DNA from: Caldisericia bacterium
Lineage (GTDB): Bacteria > Caldisericota > Caldisericia > JAAYUI01
NCBI GenBank assembly: GCA_017999835.1
Contig: JAGNLA010000005.1
Location: 1-64,000 of the forward strand
Length of the DNA stretch: 64,000 nt
Reading direction: 5' to 3'
The position numbers were made by a program, and so were the translations under genes. The notes beneath the pieces were generated by a model. That model worked only from the letters and a program-made list of their open reading frames with translations, did not search any database and was not told where the DNA came from. This document shows positions 15,337 to 24,133 of this stretch, one piece after another. The stretch's first letter is position 1, and each line of letters starts with the position of its first letter.

Positions 15337-15510
15337 GACACCGGTAATATCTTCATTGTCAAGATTCGTTTGTAAAACCAGAAGGCTGGGAAGAGGGTTT
15401 TTTGGGGATGTAAACGAATGAAAATTCGAAGGCTTGGCGCCGGTTCAAAATGTTTTTGACACCGGCGCTTCATCCAGCCTTAAATCGGCTATCAAGAAAC
15501 CCATTTTGAT
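15337..15510 (+). ncRNA. Candidate structured RNA with pseudoknot in a 700-bp gene-free region
   Basis: An 8-bp helix AAGGCTGG (15382-15389) with CCAGCCTT (15474-15481) encloses two hairpins. One is CGAAT-GAAA-ATTCG with a GNRA loop (15415-15428). The other is long, with GCGCCGGT pairing ACCGGCGC and TCAAAA pairing TTTTGA around TGT (15437-15468). A second long helix, GGGTTTTTTG (15395-15404) with CAAGAAACCC (15493-15502), pairs across the first and makes a pseudoknot. ATTCGTTT (15364-15371) can instead pair with AAACGAAT (15412-15419), opening the GNRA hairpin, so two folds compete. No good ORF covers the region. I do not recognise the fold as tmRNA, RNase P, SRP RNA or a common riboswitch. 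The nearest gene downstream is an aminopeptidase 340 bases away. Confidence 0.55.
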
Positions 15511-15596
15511 ATAACTACTCGATCTGTAACCAAACCGATATGGAGAACAATTTATGTTGTTTTGGCTTTCCCACACCCCAAAATCCACCATTTAGA

Positions 15597-15631
15597 TTGA
15601 CGAATCAATACGACTGGTATTCGTCTATAAT
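15597..15631 (+). promoter_or_regulatory. Inverted repeat abutting a TATAAT box (possible operator-promoter)
   Basis: GACGAAT (15599-15605) and ATTCGTC (15619-15625) form a perfect 7-bp inverted repeat, and TATAAT follows directly at 15626. The TTGACG overlapping the left arm is 23 bases from TATAAT, too far for a normal -35, so a regulator-dependent promoter is possible. The remaining sequence to the aminopeptidase contains a small palindrome (TACAAT-CATT-ATTGTA) and nothing else I can support. Confidence 0.35.
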
Positions 15632-15850
15632 GACAACTATTTTCCCACAACAACACAAACATAGAAAAACTGACCGTGAAGATATGATGTACAATCATTA
15701 TTGTATATTATCCTTTTTATTTGTTTTAACATATCATCGTAAAGGTGATTATTCCTTAACTCTTGTCTTTCACTTGTAGTATAAGGTTATCTTTCCCTTA
15801 ATTTTATGTGCTAAAGAAAAGACTAACATTTGAAACTGGAGGTCATATAA

Positions 15851-17278
15851 ATGACAGACGATAAAAACAAAAAAGACGAGAAGAAACCAAAACTCTCCGA
15901 GAAGCTGTTCTACAAGACCAAAAACATCTGGGAGAATGAAAAACTCCATGATGCAATCATGAAGTATGCAGTACCCTACAAAAAGTTTCTCAGCGATGCG
16001 AAAACAGAACGTGAAGCAACCGAATGGGCAATAAAGCTCCTCAAGGCTGCCGGCTACAAAGAAGGCAAGGGCGAGAAAATTTTCATGAACAACCGTGGCA
16101 AATCGGTTATTGCAGCCTGGATGGGCAAGCAACCGATTTCCGAAGGATTCAACCTCGTGGTTGCTCACACTGATTCACCAAGAATCGACCTCAAGCAGGT
16201 TCCAGTTTACGAAGATACCGGACACGCAATGCTTGACACCCACTATTATGGTGGAATCAAGAAATATCAGTGGCTCAACCTCCCGCTTGCCATCCACGGC
16301 ACAATCATCACAGAAGACGGCAAGAGGCATGACATTGTTATCGGTGAAGAGGACGAAGGCTCAGTGGTCATCTCTGACATCCTCATCCATCTTGCAGCAC
16401 AGCAGATGGAAGCGCCGGCGGCAAAAGTCATGACAGGCGAGCAGCTTAACGCCCTTGCAGGAACAATTCCACTCACAGGCGAAGATTTCAAGGATGAAGG
16501 CGAAAAAGTAAGGCTCAACATCATGAAGATCCTCAACGACAAATACGGCATCAAGGAAGAGGACTTCATCAGCTCCGAGCTTGAACTCATACCAGCAGGA
16601 AAAGCTCTGGACCTTGGACTTGATAAGTCAATGGTCATGGGCTACGGCCAGGACGACAAGGTTTGTGCCTACACAGGTCTCACAGCCCTCCTTGATATGA
16701 AGGAACAACCGGAAAGAACCGCAATCGTCTGGCTGGTTGACAAGGAAGAGATTGGCTCTGAAGGCTCAACGGGCGCAGTCACAAAATTCCTTGAATACTT
16801 CATCGAAACCATTGCCCCAAACACGCCAATGAATAAGGTCATGCAGAATTCATTCTGCCTTAGCGCTGATGTCAACGCAGCTTTCGACGTCAACTTCAAG
16901 GACAGGTTTGAAGCCAAGAACGCAAGTTTCCTTGGCAAAGGCATCACAATCACAAAGTTCACAGGTCGCGGTGGAAAAGGCGGAGCAAACGACGCTTCAG
17001 CCGAATTCATGGGCGCGCTTCGCAAACTCTTTGCTGACAAGGATGTTCCTTATCAGACAGCAGAACTTGGCTCAGTCGACATCGGTGGCGGTGGAACCGT
17101 TGCAATGTACATGTCAGCCCGTGGCATAGACACAATTGACGCCGGTCCAGCCGTGCTTGGCATGCATGCACCACTTGAAACCACAAGCAAAGCCGACGTT
17201 TGGAGCTGCTATGTCTGCTACAAGGCATTCATGGAAAGCTTTGACGGCAAGTACGTCAAGATTGCAAAAACGTTCTAA
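15851..17278 (+). CDS. M18-family zinc aminopeptidase
   Basis: A 475-residue metallo-aminopeptidase of the M18 (aspartyl aminopeptidase/ApeA) family, which removes N-terminal residues from peptides in the cytoplasm. Metal-site segments are VVAHTDSPRIDLKQ near 97-110, DKEEIGSEGSTGAV near 297-310, CLSADVNAAF and the C-terminal MHAPLETTSKAD. A charged N-terminal tail (DDKNKKDEKKPK) is extra. GGAGGTC lies ahead of the ATG. dut follows after three bases. With several peptide ABC transporters in the window this enzyme fits a peptide-fermenting life style. Confidence 0.9.
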   Translation: MTDDKNKKDEKKPKLSEKLFYKTKNIWENEKLHDAIMKYAVPYKKFLSDAKTEREATEWAIKLLKAAGYKEGKGEKIFMNNRGKSVIAAWMGKQPISEGFNLVVAHTDSPRIDLKQVPVYEDTGHAMLDTHYYGGIKKYQWLNLPLAIHGTIITEDGKRHDIVIGEEDEGSVVISDILIHLAAQQMEAPAAKVMTGEQLNALAGTIPLTGEDFKDEGEKVRLNIMKILNDKYGIKEEDFISSELELIPAGKALDLGLDKSMVMGYGQDDKVCAYTGLTALLDMKEQPERTAIVWLVDKEEIGSEGSTGAVTKFLEYFIETIAPNTPMNKVMQNSFCLSADVNAAFDVNFKDRFEAKNASFLGKGITITKFTGRGGKGGANDASAEFMGALRKLFADKDVPYQTAELGSVDIGGGGTVAMYMSARGIDTIDAGPAVLGMHAPLETTSKADVWSCYVCYKAFMESFDGKYVKIAKTF

Positions 17279-17281
17279 AGA

Positions 17282-17704
17282 ATGGAATTTCTGAGGCTCT
17301 CGCAAAGCGCAAGACTGCCGGAAAGAGCCCATCAGGGCGATGCCGGGCTAGACCTGTTTTCTCCAGTGGAGATTATCTTGACTCCACTGCAAAGGAAACT
17401 GGTAAAGCTCGGCTTTGCCGTTGCCATCCCGGAAGGTTTTGTCGGGATGGTCTGCCCACGTTCAGGGCTGGCAGCCAACAACGGCATCACCGTCTTGAAT
17501 GCGCCAGGCATCATCGACTCTGGTTACAGGGGTGAGGTCGGTGTTGTGCTGGTCAACGTCAGCAACGAAAATGTTACGATTGCCCAAGATTCAAAAATCG
17601 CCCAGCTCCTGATTGTTCCATGTTCGTTGGAAAATCCACAGTGGGTTGGTTATCTTGACGATACCGACCGTGGAGCTGGCGGATTCGGATCTACTGGGAT
17701 ATAA
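17282..17704 (+). CDS. dut: dUTP diphosphatase
   Basis: A 140-residue trimeric dUTPase that hydrolyses dUTP to dUMP and keeps uracil out of DNA. All five family motifs are seen in order: GDAGLDL near 19, PRSGLAANNGI near 60, the GIIDSGYRGEV loop near 77, KIAQLLI near 105 and the C-terminal DRGAGGFGSTG. It starts three bases after the aminopeptidase stop and so is probably co-transcribed. Confidence 0.95.
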   Translation: MEFLRLSQSARLPERAHQGDAGLDLFSPVEIILTPLQRKLVKLGFAVAIPEGFVGMVCPRSGLAANNGITVLNAPGIIDSGYRGEVGVVLVNVSNENVTIAQDSKIAQLLIVPCSLENPQWVGYLDDTDRGAGGFGSTGI

Positions 17705-17753
17705 ATACAAAAGATAAATTCTTTGCATCAGCATTCCTTCAAGGTTAAAAGTT

Positions 17754-17781
17754 TTGACAAATATCATTTTTGTGATATTAA
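17754..17781 (+). promoter_or_regulatory. Promoter with an inverted repeat in the spacer
   Basis: TTGACA, 16 bases, TATTAA. Between and over the boxes runs AATATCA-TTTTTG-TGATATT, a perfect 7-bp inverted repeat, so a repressor could block this promoter. The ribosome-binding site of the next gene follows at once. Confidence 0.5.
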
Positions 17782-17796
17782 AAAACTTGGAGGTGT

Positions 17797-18984
17797 ATGA
17801 TGAAGAGAATCATCACGCCAATTTTGATTGTAATGGTACTCTTTCTGACGTCTGTGCCTGCATTTTCTGACCAAAACCCAAAAGGTGATGAGTTTGTCAT
17901 TGCCGAAGGCAAGATAAACCAATTCAATCCCACTATATGGGGTAAAAAAGTGTGCTGGTTCCAAAACAGGGTTGGTTATTTGTGGGGATACTCCCTCATG
18001 CTCAAGGACTTGAACACCGGGGTCACCTCAACAATTTCAAAATCAGAAAATCTGTTGCCATTCACAAACGACACCAACAGACTGAGTCTCAACGACAAAT
18101 ATTGCTGGTGGACAGCATACAATGTCAATGATTTTTCAAAATACAGGGTAATTGTTTACGATATAAATCAGAAAAAGGAAACTGTGTTTGGCAACGATTC
18201 CTCGCAGATGGCAAATCCGGCCATGTCAGGCGATGATTTAATTTATACAAGAAAAACGCTGACTACCGTGCCATCTTTTGAAATCTGGACAAAAAACATG
18301 AACTCAAAAAAATTGCCAAAGATGATTCATAAGTATGACCTTAAGGCTGGCAACTATTCATTCCCAACAGTGGATAACGGCTATGCAGCCTGGGTGGATC
18401 AGGGAGACATTTTTCTCTACGACATTGGCAAAGATTCAACAAAGAGAATCACGCAAACTTCAGAACCAGAATATTACCCGGTCATACAAAACGGAATAAT
18501 TTATTTCAACAGGTTGTCGTATCTGAATGGTAAACTGGTGTACACCATCAATGCCTACCACATAAAAGAAGGTGTCTTTTTCAAAGTTAACGTCAAAGAA
18601 GGGTTCCATTGGCAAAGACCTTCGTTCAATCCAAATGCCGATAATTTCATTTTCACCCAGCAATACACTGATTCTTCTGGAACAAACATTTTTTCGCTAT
18701 GCCTTTACGACCCAAAAAACGACATGGTCAAGGAGATTCAAAGATTCCCAACTTTCCCAATCATAAATTCACAGTGTTCGGCAAAAAACTATGTAGTCTG
18801 GATAGACAACTCATCCGGCAACTATCAGCTTAAATGCTACAACTACAAAACCAATGAAACCTTCACAATAACAAACAGCGCCTATGCTCAAACCTTGCCA
18901 AAAATTGATGGCAACACAGTTGTCTGGATTGACACACGTAACACAAACCAGGATGTTTACGGTTTTAACATAAAAGAAAGATAA
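17797..18984 (+). CDS. Exported TolB-like beta-propeller protein, unknown function
   Basis: A 395-residue protein with a signal peptide (MMKRIITPILIVMVLFLTS, cleavage near ALSD-like PAFSD at about 25). The rest is a series of ~50-residue units with aromatic, Asp-rich turns such as VVWIDNSSGNYQLKCYNY and VVWIDTRNTNQDVYGFN, as in TolB/DPP-type beta-propellers. The second ATG, three bases on, is better spaced from GGAGGT and may be the real start. It has its own promoter and stands alone. A weak hairpin (AAAGC-GCTTT) follows the stop. A binding function outside the membrane is inferred; no catalytic residues are seen. Confidence 0.65.
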   Translation: MMKRIITPILIVMVLFLTSVPAFSDQNPKGDEFVIAEGKINQFNPTIWGKKVCWFQNRVGYLWGYSLMLKDLNTGVTSTISKSENLLPFTNDTNRLSLNDKYCWWTAYNVNDFSKYRVIVYDINQKKETVFGNDSSQMANPAMSGDDLIYTRKTLTTVPSFEIWTKNMNSKKLPKMIHKYDLKAGNYSFPTVDNGYAAWVDQGDIFLYDIGKDSTKRITQTSEPEYYPVIQNGIIYFNRLSYLNGKLVYTINAYHIKEGVFFKVNVKEGFHWQRPSFNPNADNFIFTQQYTDSSGTNIFSLCLYDPKNDMVKEIQRFPTFPIINSQCSAKNYVVWIDNSSGNYQLKCYNYKTNETFTITNSAYAQTLPKIDGNTVVWIDTRNTNQDVYGFNIKER

Positions 18985-19084
18985 TACCTTTAAAGCGATA
19001 TTAGCTTTCTTGAATATCTTGATTGATAGTGCTGCTTTCTATGGGTGGTTTTGTTTTTCCCAGAAAACAATATAATTACTTGAA

Positions 19085-19945
19085 ATGACAAAAACAGTTT
19101 TTGTTACTGCTGATGATTATGGTTTCACAAAAGGCGTCACAGACGGCATTCTTCACTGCCATGACAATGGATTGGTCACAAACACAAGTCTTATGGTCAA
19201 CATGCCTGACGCAGACAGGGCTATGGAGCTGGCAAAATCCAGGCCAAACCTCAGTGTCGGCCTTCACGTTAACTTGACCCAGGGAAAGCCGATAAGCAAA
19301 CCTGAGGCCGTTCCAAGCCTGGTGGACAAGAGTGGAAATTTCAAAAAACTCTCGCTTGCTTACCCGAGGAAAGCAGACCCAGCCGACCTTAAGCGTGAGG
19401 TCTGCGCTCAAATTGAACGATTCAAATCCTACTCAACCCCGAAGTTTCACATCGACGGCCATCACTATGTCACTTTCATCCCATCTGTACTCAACATCGT
19501 GCTAGAGGTGTCAAAGTATTATGGCATCAATTCGATGAGGATGATTGATCTGGACATGATAAAGCGTGGAGTAAAAAGAAAAATAATAGGTTTCTCGTTG
19601 CTTTGCATGGGGACAAAGGCTGTTTTTGGTTTCAGCAGACACGTCATCAGATGGAGAAAACTAATTGACGCTGCATACATAAGCATCTCTGACGCTTTAA
19701 TATCCTGGGAACTTTTCGGAGACGACGATCCCATTTCTTCACTTTACAAAACTTTTTCAAAATTACCTGAAGGCATAACTGAAATATTCTGTCATCCAGG
19801 CTTTGTTGATCAAGAGCTTCGGGCAATATCAACCTACACAGACATACGGGACAAGGAGTTGAAAGCATTTACCGACCAGGGCGTTATTCAAGCTTTCCAA
19901 AACACTGGCGCCACACTGGCAAACGCGTGGACAATGAATGGGTGA
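19085..19945 (+). CDS. ChbG/HpnK-family carbohydrate deacetylase (YdjC-like)
   Basis: A 286-residue metal-dependent deacetylase family member. The metal site residues are visible as VTADDYGFTKGV at the N-terminus, GLHVNLTQGKP near 60 and KFHIDGHHYV near 121. Relatives remove N-acetyl groups from chitooligosaccharides or hopanoid-linked sugars. It starts a ten-gene run with pilM, plsY, tsaC, aldehyde dehydrogenase, rpiB, glyA, wecA, wecB and murA, so an envelope aminosugar is a reasonable substrate. TATAAT at 19071 is a likely -10 element. Confidence 0.85.
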   Translation: MTKTVFVTADDYGFTKGVTDGILHCHDNGLVTNTSLMVNMPDADRAMELAKSRPNLSVGLHVNLTQGKPISKPEAVPSLVDKSGNFKKLSLAYPRKADPADLKREVCAQIERFKSYSTPKFHIDGHHYVTFIPSVLNIVLEVSKYYGINSMRMIDLDMIKRGVKRKIIGFSLLCMGTKAVFGFSRHVIRWRKLIDAAYISISDALISWELFGDDDPISSLYKTFSKLPEGITEIFCHPGFVDQELRAISTYTDIRDKELKAFTDQGVIQAFQNTGATLANAWTMNG

Positions 19946-19951
19946 GGTGGA

Positions 19952-20956
19952 ATGAAACCAGGACCGATTGGCATTCATCTGAGCGAAGACAGGATAAAAA
20001 TAGCCCAAGTTGGTGAGGAGGGTGGCAAACTCGAAGTCATTGAGATGATCAGCCTGCCAACACCAAAAGGCTCAATAGCTTCTGGACATCTCAAAACACC
20101 AAGAATCATAGCCGACGAAATTGGCAACGCCATCAACGCCGCCAGATTTTCGGGAAGAAAGGCAGTCATTGCCATTCCAAGCGAAATCCTCAAAGTAGCC
20201 ATCGTTACCCTTCAGGACACACAGAACTTAGACAATGCCGTTGCAGCCAAGATTGCACAGATGGCATTCGAACACCCTGAGGAGATGACTTTTGACTACA
20301 AGATCATCAGCAAAACCAGGGAAGCCGTAAGGACAATTGTGGCCATAACAAACAAAAACCACGTTCAAACAATCAAGGAAATTGTCACCCAGGCAAAACT
20401 CATCCTGTTGGCTTCTGACCTTGAGATGCTGTCCGTGTTCAGGCTGGCGTCATTTACATACAAAACAGAAAAAAATCCATTGCTCATTTGTCTGTTCTGC
20501 GGCGCAAACCTGAAGTTGGCATTGTTTACAGATAGGGTTCTCTCATCAATAAAAACTACAACTCTCGAAACACCCAGGGCTATGCTCGATCCGAAGCTTG
20601 CAGGCATTGAGATTGGCAAATTCCTTGAGGAGTACCGCCATCTCAACCTGTTGACCGATATTCCAACAATCTATCTTGCCGGACTGCCAGAACCCAGCTT
20701 TGCCATCGAAAAAGCTATCTGGGAGACAACCCAGATGAAAACCACATCGCTTCGATGGAACAGTGCATTCTCACTTTCATCAACCTATGCCAACTTTTCA
20801 GAACTGAAAAACCGTTTTGGTGCCTACAGCTGCGCATTGGGACTTTCACTCTCCGATATTCATCTCTCACCAAAGGCTGCTGCGCCAATCTTTGCCGACC
20901 CCAGGCAGGAAGGCTTCAGATCTGACCTGCTGAGCTTTGGAATCACGGAGGATTAA
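19952..20956 (+). CDS. PilM-like actin-fold protein
   Basis: A 334-residue protein with the order expected of PilM/actin-like ATPases: GIHLSEDRIKIAQV (phosphate-1-like) at 6-19, a SHS2-type segment KAVIAIPSEILKVAIV near 69-84, and EEMTFDYKIISKT near 110. PilM binds PilN under the inner membrane in type IV pilus and secretion machines. No pilN, pilO, pilB or pilin is adjacent, so it is either an isolated pilus gene or a divergent relative with another job. A GAGGTGGA site precedes the ATG and the stop overlaps the plsY start by one base. Confidence 0.65.
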   Translation: MKPGPIGIHLSEDRIKIAQVGEEGGKLEVIEMISLPTPKGSIASGHLKTPRIIADEIGNAINAARFSGRKAVIAIPSEILKVAIVTLQDTQNLDNAVAAKIAQMAFEHPEEMTFDYKIISKTREAVRTIVAITNKNHVQTIKEIVTQAKLILLASDLEMLSVFRLASFTYKTEKNPLLICLFCGANLKLALFTDRVLSSIKTTTLETPRAMLDPKLAGIEIGKFLEEYRHLNLLTDIPTIYLAGLPEPSFAIEKAIWETTQMKTTSLRWNSAFSLSSTYANFSELKNRFGAYSCALGLSLSDIHLSPKAAAPIFADPRQEGFRSDLLSFGITED

Positions 20957-21558
20957 TGCTTTTCTGGATTTTTGTCATTTGCGGATATCTGCTTGGCGCT
21001 ATACCATTTGGTCTCTTTATTGGAAAAGCAAAAGGTATTGACATTCGAACAGTCGGCTCAGGTAACATCGGAGCCACCAACGTCCAGCGAGCGCTTGGAT
21101 GGACATCGGCCACAATCTCTTTTCTTCTTGATTTTGCAAAAGGCGCTGCCCCAGTGTTTATTGCCATGCTGCTTGGCATGGACAAGTGGCAGATGGCTGT
21201 CATTGGTGTAGCCGTCGTTGTTGGGCACTGTTGGTCTGTTTTCCTTCTGTTCAAAGGCGGTAAGGGGATATCGACGACCTTTGCCGTGATAATGGCTCTT
21301 GACTGGAGAATCGGCCTTGGTGGTCTCGTGATGTGGTTGATAATCCTGCTTCTGTACAGATATGTAAGCTTAGCTTCAATAATCAGTGCGGCCATGCTCC
21401 CGTTTGCTTTCTACATTGTCACCTTTGACCTACCCCTGTCTGGTGTGGTGCTTTTGATGAGCGCAATCACCATATTACGCCACTATGAAAACATCAAAAG
21501 GCTCATGGCTGGCAACGAAAACAAAATCGGACAAAAGGCACTGCCTAATGCTGGTTAA
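20956..21558 (+). CDS. plsY: Acyl-phosphate:glycerol-3-phosphate acyltransferase
   Basis: A 200-residue membrane enzyme that starts phospholipid synthesis by moving an acyl group from acyl-phosphate to glycerol 3-phosphate. The three family motifs are clear: SGNIGATNVQRALG near 36, HCWSVFLLFKGGKGISTTF near 92-110, and the IILRHYENIKRL-like C-terminal segment. About five membrane segments. GGAGG precedes the ATG. PlsX is not in the window. Confidence 0.93.
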   Translation: MLFWIFVICGYLLGAIPFGLFIGKAKGIDIRTVGSGNIGATNVQRALGWTSATISFLLDFAKGAAPVFIAMLLGMDKWQMAVIGVAVVVGHCWSVFLLFKGGKGISTTFAVIMALDWRIGLGGLVMWLIILLLYRYVSLASIISAAMLPFAFYIVTFDLPLSGVVLLMSAITILRHYENIKRLMAGNENKIGQKALPNAG

Positions 21559-22219
21559 AATCGATCCTGAAAAAATCGATGAAAACCTTCTATCGGCAGC
21601 AGCAAAGGTCGCCTGCGCTGGCGACATGATAATTTTTCCAACAGACACCATCTATGGCATTGGCACTTCAGCCCACTCCCAGGCTGGGGTAATGAGGCTC
21701 TTTGCCATAAAACGCAGACCACTCACACAACCAGTCGGGGTGTTTGTCGACAGCTTCGAAATGCTTAAACGCTACAGCGAAATAGATGATAAAACTCGAG
21801 ATTTTCTGACAAAAATCTGGCCAGGTCCGGTGACTTGTCTGCTAAAGAAATCATCCAGGGAAACAATTTATTCCACACCAACAAAAACCCAGATACCAAC
21901 CATTGGCGTCAGAATCCCAAAAAACGTTGTCACCAGAAAGCTTGTTTCGCTTATGGGTGAAGCATTGCTCGAAACATCGGTCAATATCTCAACTCAACCT
22001 TTCTTAACCTGGCAAAACCTTGCAGATACCTACGAAAGGTTTGCCCAGATCATGGTCTCCAGTGGCAAGGAGGCTGACAACAGTCCATCAACCATAATTG
22101 ATTTGTCAGAGGAAAAGGCAAAACTAGTCAGAGAGGGTTCGTTTGGCTGGACCCAGATAAAGGAACTCCTCAAACAATCAGGATTGGACTTTGATGAAAG
22201 TAAGACCTTACCTGCTTGA
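21548..22219 (+). CDS. tsaC: L-threonylcarbamoyladenylate synthase (TsaC/Sua5 family)
   Basis: A 223-residue YrdC-domain enzyme that makes threonylcarbamoyl-AMP for the t6A modification of tRNAs. Segments IIFPTDTIYGIGTSA near 28-42, AIKRRPLTQPVGVFV near 55-69 and ALLETSVNISTQP near 139-151 are the substrate-binding core. The chosen ATG (MLVKIDPEK) overlaps plsY by 11 bases; an in-frame ATG 63 bases upstream would add residues without homology. It lacks the C-terminal Sua5 domain, so it is the short TsaC form. Confidence 0.9.
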   Translation: MLVKIDPEKIDENLLSAAAKVACAGDMIIFPTDTIYGIGTSAHSQAGVMRLFAIKRRPLTQPVGVFVDSFEMLKRYSEIDDKTRDFLTKIWPGPVTCLLKKSSRETIYSTPTKTQIPTIGVRIPKNVVTRKLVSLMGEALLETSVNISTQPFLTWQNLADTYERFAQIMVSSGKEADNSPSTIIDLSEEKAKLVREGSFGWTQIKELLKQSGLDFDESKTLPA

Positions 22220-23600
22220 CGGTCCAAAGACCTTCGAGCTTGTTACAGAGATAACCGACAAATTTACTGGCAAAATCTTTGCCGGAGTCTGTCTTTGCGT
22301 CCCTGAGGACGTCGATTTGGCCTTTCAGGTTGCCAAAAATGCACCATTCCTTCCTCCATGGAAACGTTCGGAAATACTGCTCAAATCAGCAGCAACTCTG
22401 GAAAGCAAGCTGGAAGAAACAGCCAAGATAATAACCATCGAGGCTGGAAAGCCTATAAAGCTCTCAAGGCTAGAGGTGAAGGACTCAGTCACAGCGCTCA
22501 AGCTCTGCGCTGCTGCAACCATGAGTCTTGAAACAAAAACAGTCAACCTCGAAAGTGACCCAAAAGGCGAGAACAAACGAGCTTTCGTAAGACTTGAACC
22601 AATTGGCACAGCAGTCTGCATATCCCCATTCAATTACCCGCTCAGACTCTTTGTGCATAAGGTTGGCCCCGCGCTTGCAGCCGGTTGCCCAGTCATTGCA
22701 AAACCATCAACGGTTGCGCCTCTGTCAGCACTTATTATGGGCGATATCCTGCTTGAGGCAGGTCTGCCCCAGCAGTGCATTTCGATCATGATTGGCAAAG
22801 GCAGCGACATTGGCGAAAACATCGTCGCCCACACCAGATGCGCCCATCTGAATTTCACAGGTTCGTCAAAAGTAGGCTGGAAACTCGTCGAGTTAAATCC
22901 AAAAGTGCCAAGGATGCTCGAACTCGGTTCCAACTCGGCAATGATAGCAGACTCCTCGTGGGATCCAGCAGAAATTGCAAAGAAAGCCGTAAGTGCTTCT
23001 ATGGAGTATCAGGGGCAGGACTGCATATCGCTTCAAAAACTCTACGTAACACAGGATATTTTTGACCAGGTCGTTGACAACTGCATCGAACTGGCTTCAA
23101 ACCTTACAATTGGCAATCCGCTACTCGAAGAAACGCAGCTTGGGCCGATGATAAGTATGAACGCTGTCAACAGACTTCGTTCCTGGCTAAAGGAAGCTGA
23201 AACGATGGGGGCGGAAACTGTATTTTCACTCTATGAAGGCGGTAGTCTGCTTGGGCCTCATATAGTAATCCATGCACCCGAAACCTCAAAGATAATGTCC
23301 CGGGAAGTATTTGGGCCAATGCTGTGCATCAACCCTGTGGCAACCGTTGAGGAAGCGGTCGAAAGGGTGAATGGGTCAAGGTTCCAGATTCAGACAGGTT
23401 TGCTTGTTTCAGACTACAAAAAAGCACTCAACGCTGCGGAAAAGCTTCAAACAGGAACAGTGGTCATCGGTGACGCTCCAAACTACAGAAGTGACGCCCA
23501 ACCCTATGGCGGAGTCAAGGAATCAGGCATGGGACGCGAGGGGCCGATCAGGGCAATCCGCGATTTGACAACTGAAAAATTGATTATCATGACACTCTAA
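22194..23600 (+). CDS. NAD(P)-dependent aldehyde dehydrogenase
   Basis: A 468-residue ALDH-superfamily enzyme. The nucleotide-binding FTGSSKVGWKLVE lies near 222-234, the catalytic glutamate region MLELGSNSAM near 242-251, and the catalytic cysteine in GQDCISLQ near 279. Overall it most resembles the lactaldehyde/non-phosphorylating glyceraldehyde-type group, but the substrate cannot be read from sequence. ELGSN differs from the usual ELGGK/ELGGN. The ATG lies 26 bases inside tsaC; a TTG one codon earlier is less likely. rpiB and glyA follow. Confidence 0.88.
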   Translation: MKVRPYLLDGPKTFELVTEITDKFTGKIFAGVCLCVPEDVDLAFQVAKNAPFLPPWKRSEILLKSAATLESKLEETAKIITIEAGKPIKLSRLEVKDSVTALKLCAAATMSLETKTVNLESDPKGENKRAFVRLEPIGTAVCISPFNYPLRLFVHKVGPALAAGCPVIAKPSTVAPLSALIMGDILLEAGLPQQCISIMIGKGSDIGENIVAHTRCAHLNFTGSSKVGWKLVELNPKVPRMLELGSNSAMIADSSWDPAEIAKKAVSASMEYQGQDCISLQKLYVTQDIFDQVVDNCIELASNLTIGNPLLEETQLGPMISMNAVNRLRSWLKEAETMGAETVFSLYEGGSLLGPHIVIHAPETSKIMSREVFGPMLCINPVATVEEAVERVNGSRFQIQTGLLVSDYKKALNAAEKLQTGTVVIGDAPNYRSDAQPYGGVKESGMGREGPIRAIRDLTTEKLIIMTL

Positions 23601-23695
23601 TTTTTTTGTGCAGTGATCTTTTACGGTTTTCACTCTTGGCACTTTGGTTAAAACAACTTGAAAAAAAGGCAACAAGCCATAAAATGAGCTTTGTC

Positions 23696-24130
23696 ATGTC
23701 TAAAATAGCCATAGGCTGCGACCATGCAGCAATTGATTTAAAAAATGAAGTTGTCAAACATCTTTCGTCCCATGTTATCAATGATGTGGGAACATATTCC
23801 AAGGATTCGGTTGATTATCCTGATTTTGCACAAAAGGTTGCAGAACTAGTCAAAAATGGTGCTGCAGACTTTGGAATCCTCATCTGCGGAACAGGCATCG
23901 GGATGGAGATTGCGGCAAACAAGATCAAGGGCATCCGAGCTGCAAACTGCGTCAACACAACAATGGCACATTTTTGCAGAAACCACAACGATGCCAATAT
24001 TCTTTGCATTGGCGCAAGAATCGTCGGCGCAACCCTTGCTCTTGAGATTGTCGACGCATTCATAGCCGCCCCGTTTGAAGGTGGCAGACATCAAAAAAGA
24101 GTAGACAAAATAACAAAACTGGAGGTTTAA
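23696..24130 (+). CDS. rpiB: Ribose-5-phosphate isomerase B
   Basis: A ~144-residue RpiB/LacAB-family isomerase that interconverts ribose 5-phosphate and ribulose 5-phosphate. KIAIGCDHAAIDLK is the N-terminal substrate loop, ICGTGIGMEIAANK contains the catalytic Cys-Gly-Thr-Gly site, and HNDANILCIGARI is the conserved middle. I chose the ATG four codons after another in-frame ATG (23684), because the family starts close to KIAIG; neither has a convincing ribosome-binding site. glyA follows three bases after the stop. Confidence 0.92.
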   Translation: MSKIAIGCDHAAIDLKNEVVKHLSSHVINDVGTYSKDSVDYPDFAQKVAELVKNGAADFGILICGTGIGMEIAANKIKGIRAANCVNTTMAHFCRNHNDANILCIGARIVGATLALEIVDAFIAAPFEGGRHQKRVDKITKLEV

Positions 24131-24133
24131 GAA

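Noticed and set aside
15540-15779. A 79-codon frame in the long gap before the aminopeptidase
   Set aside because: No ribosome-binding site, low-quality composition and no recognisable pattern. The region looks regulatory.
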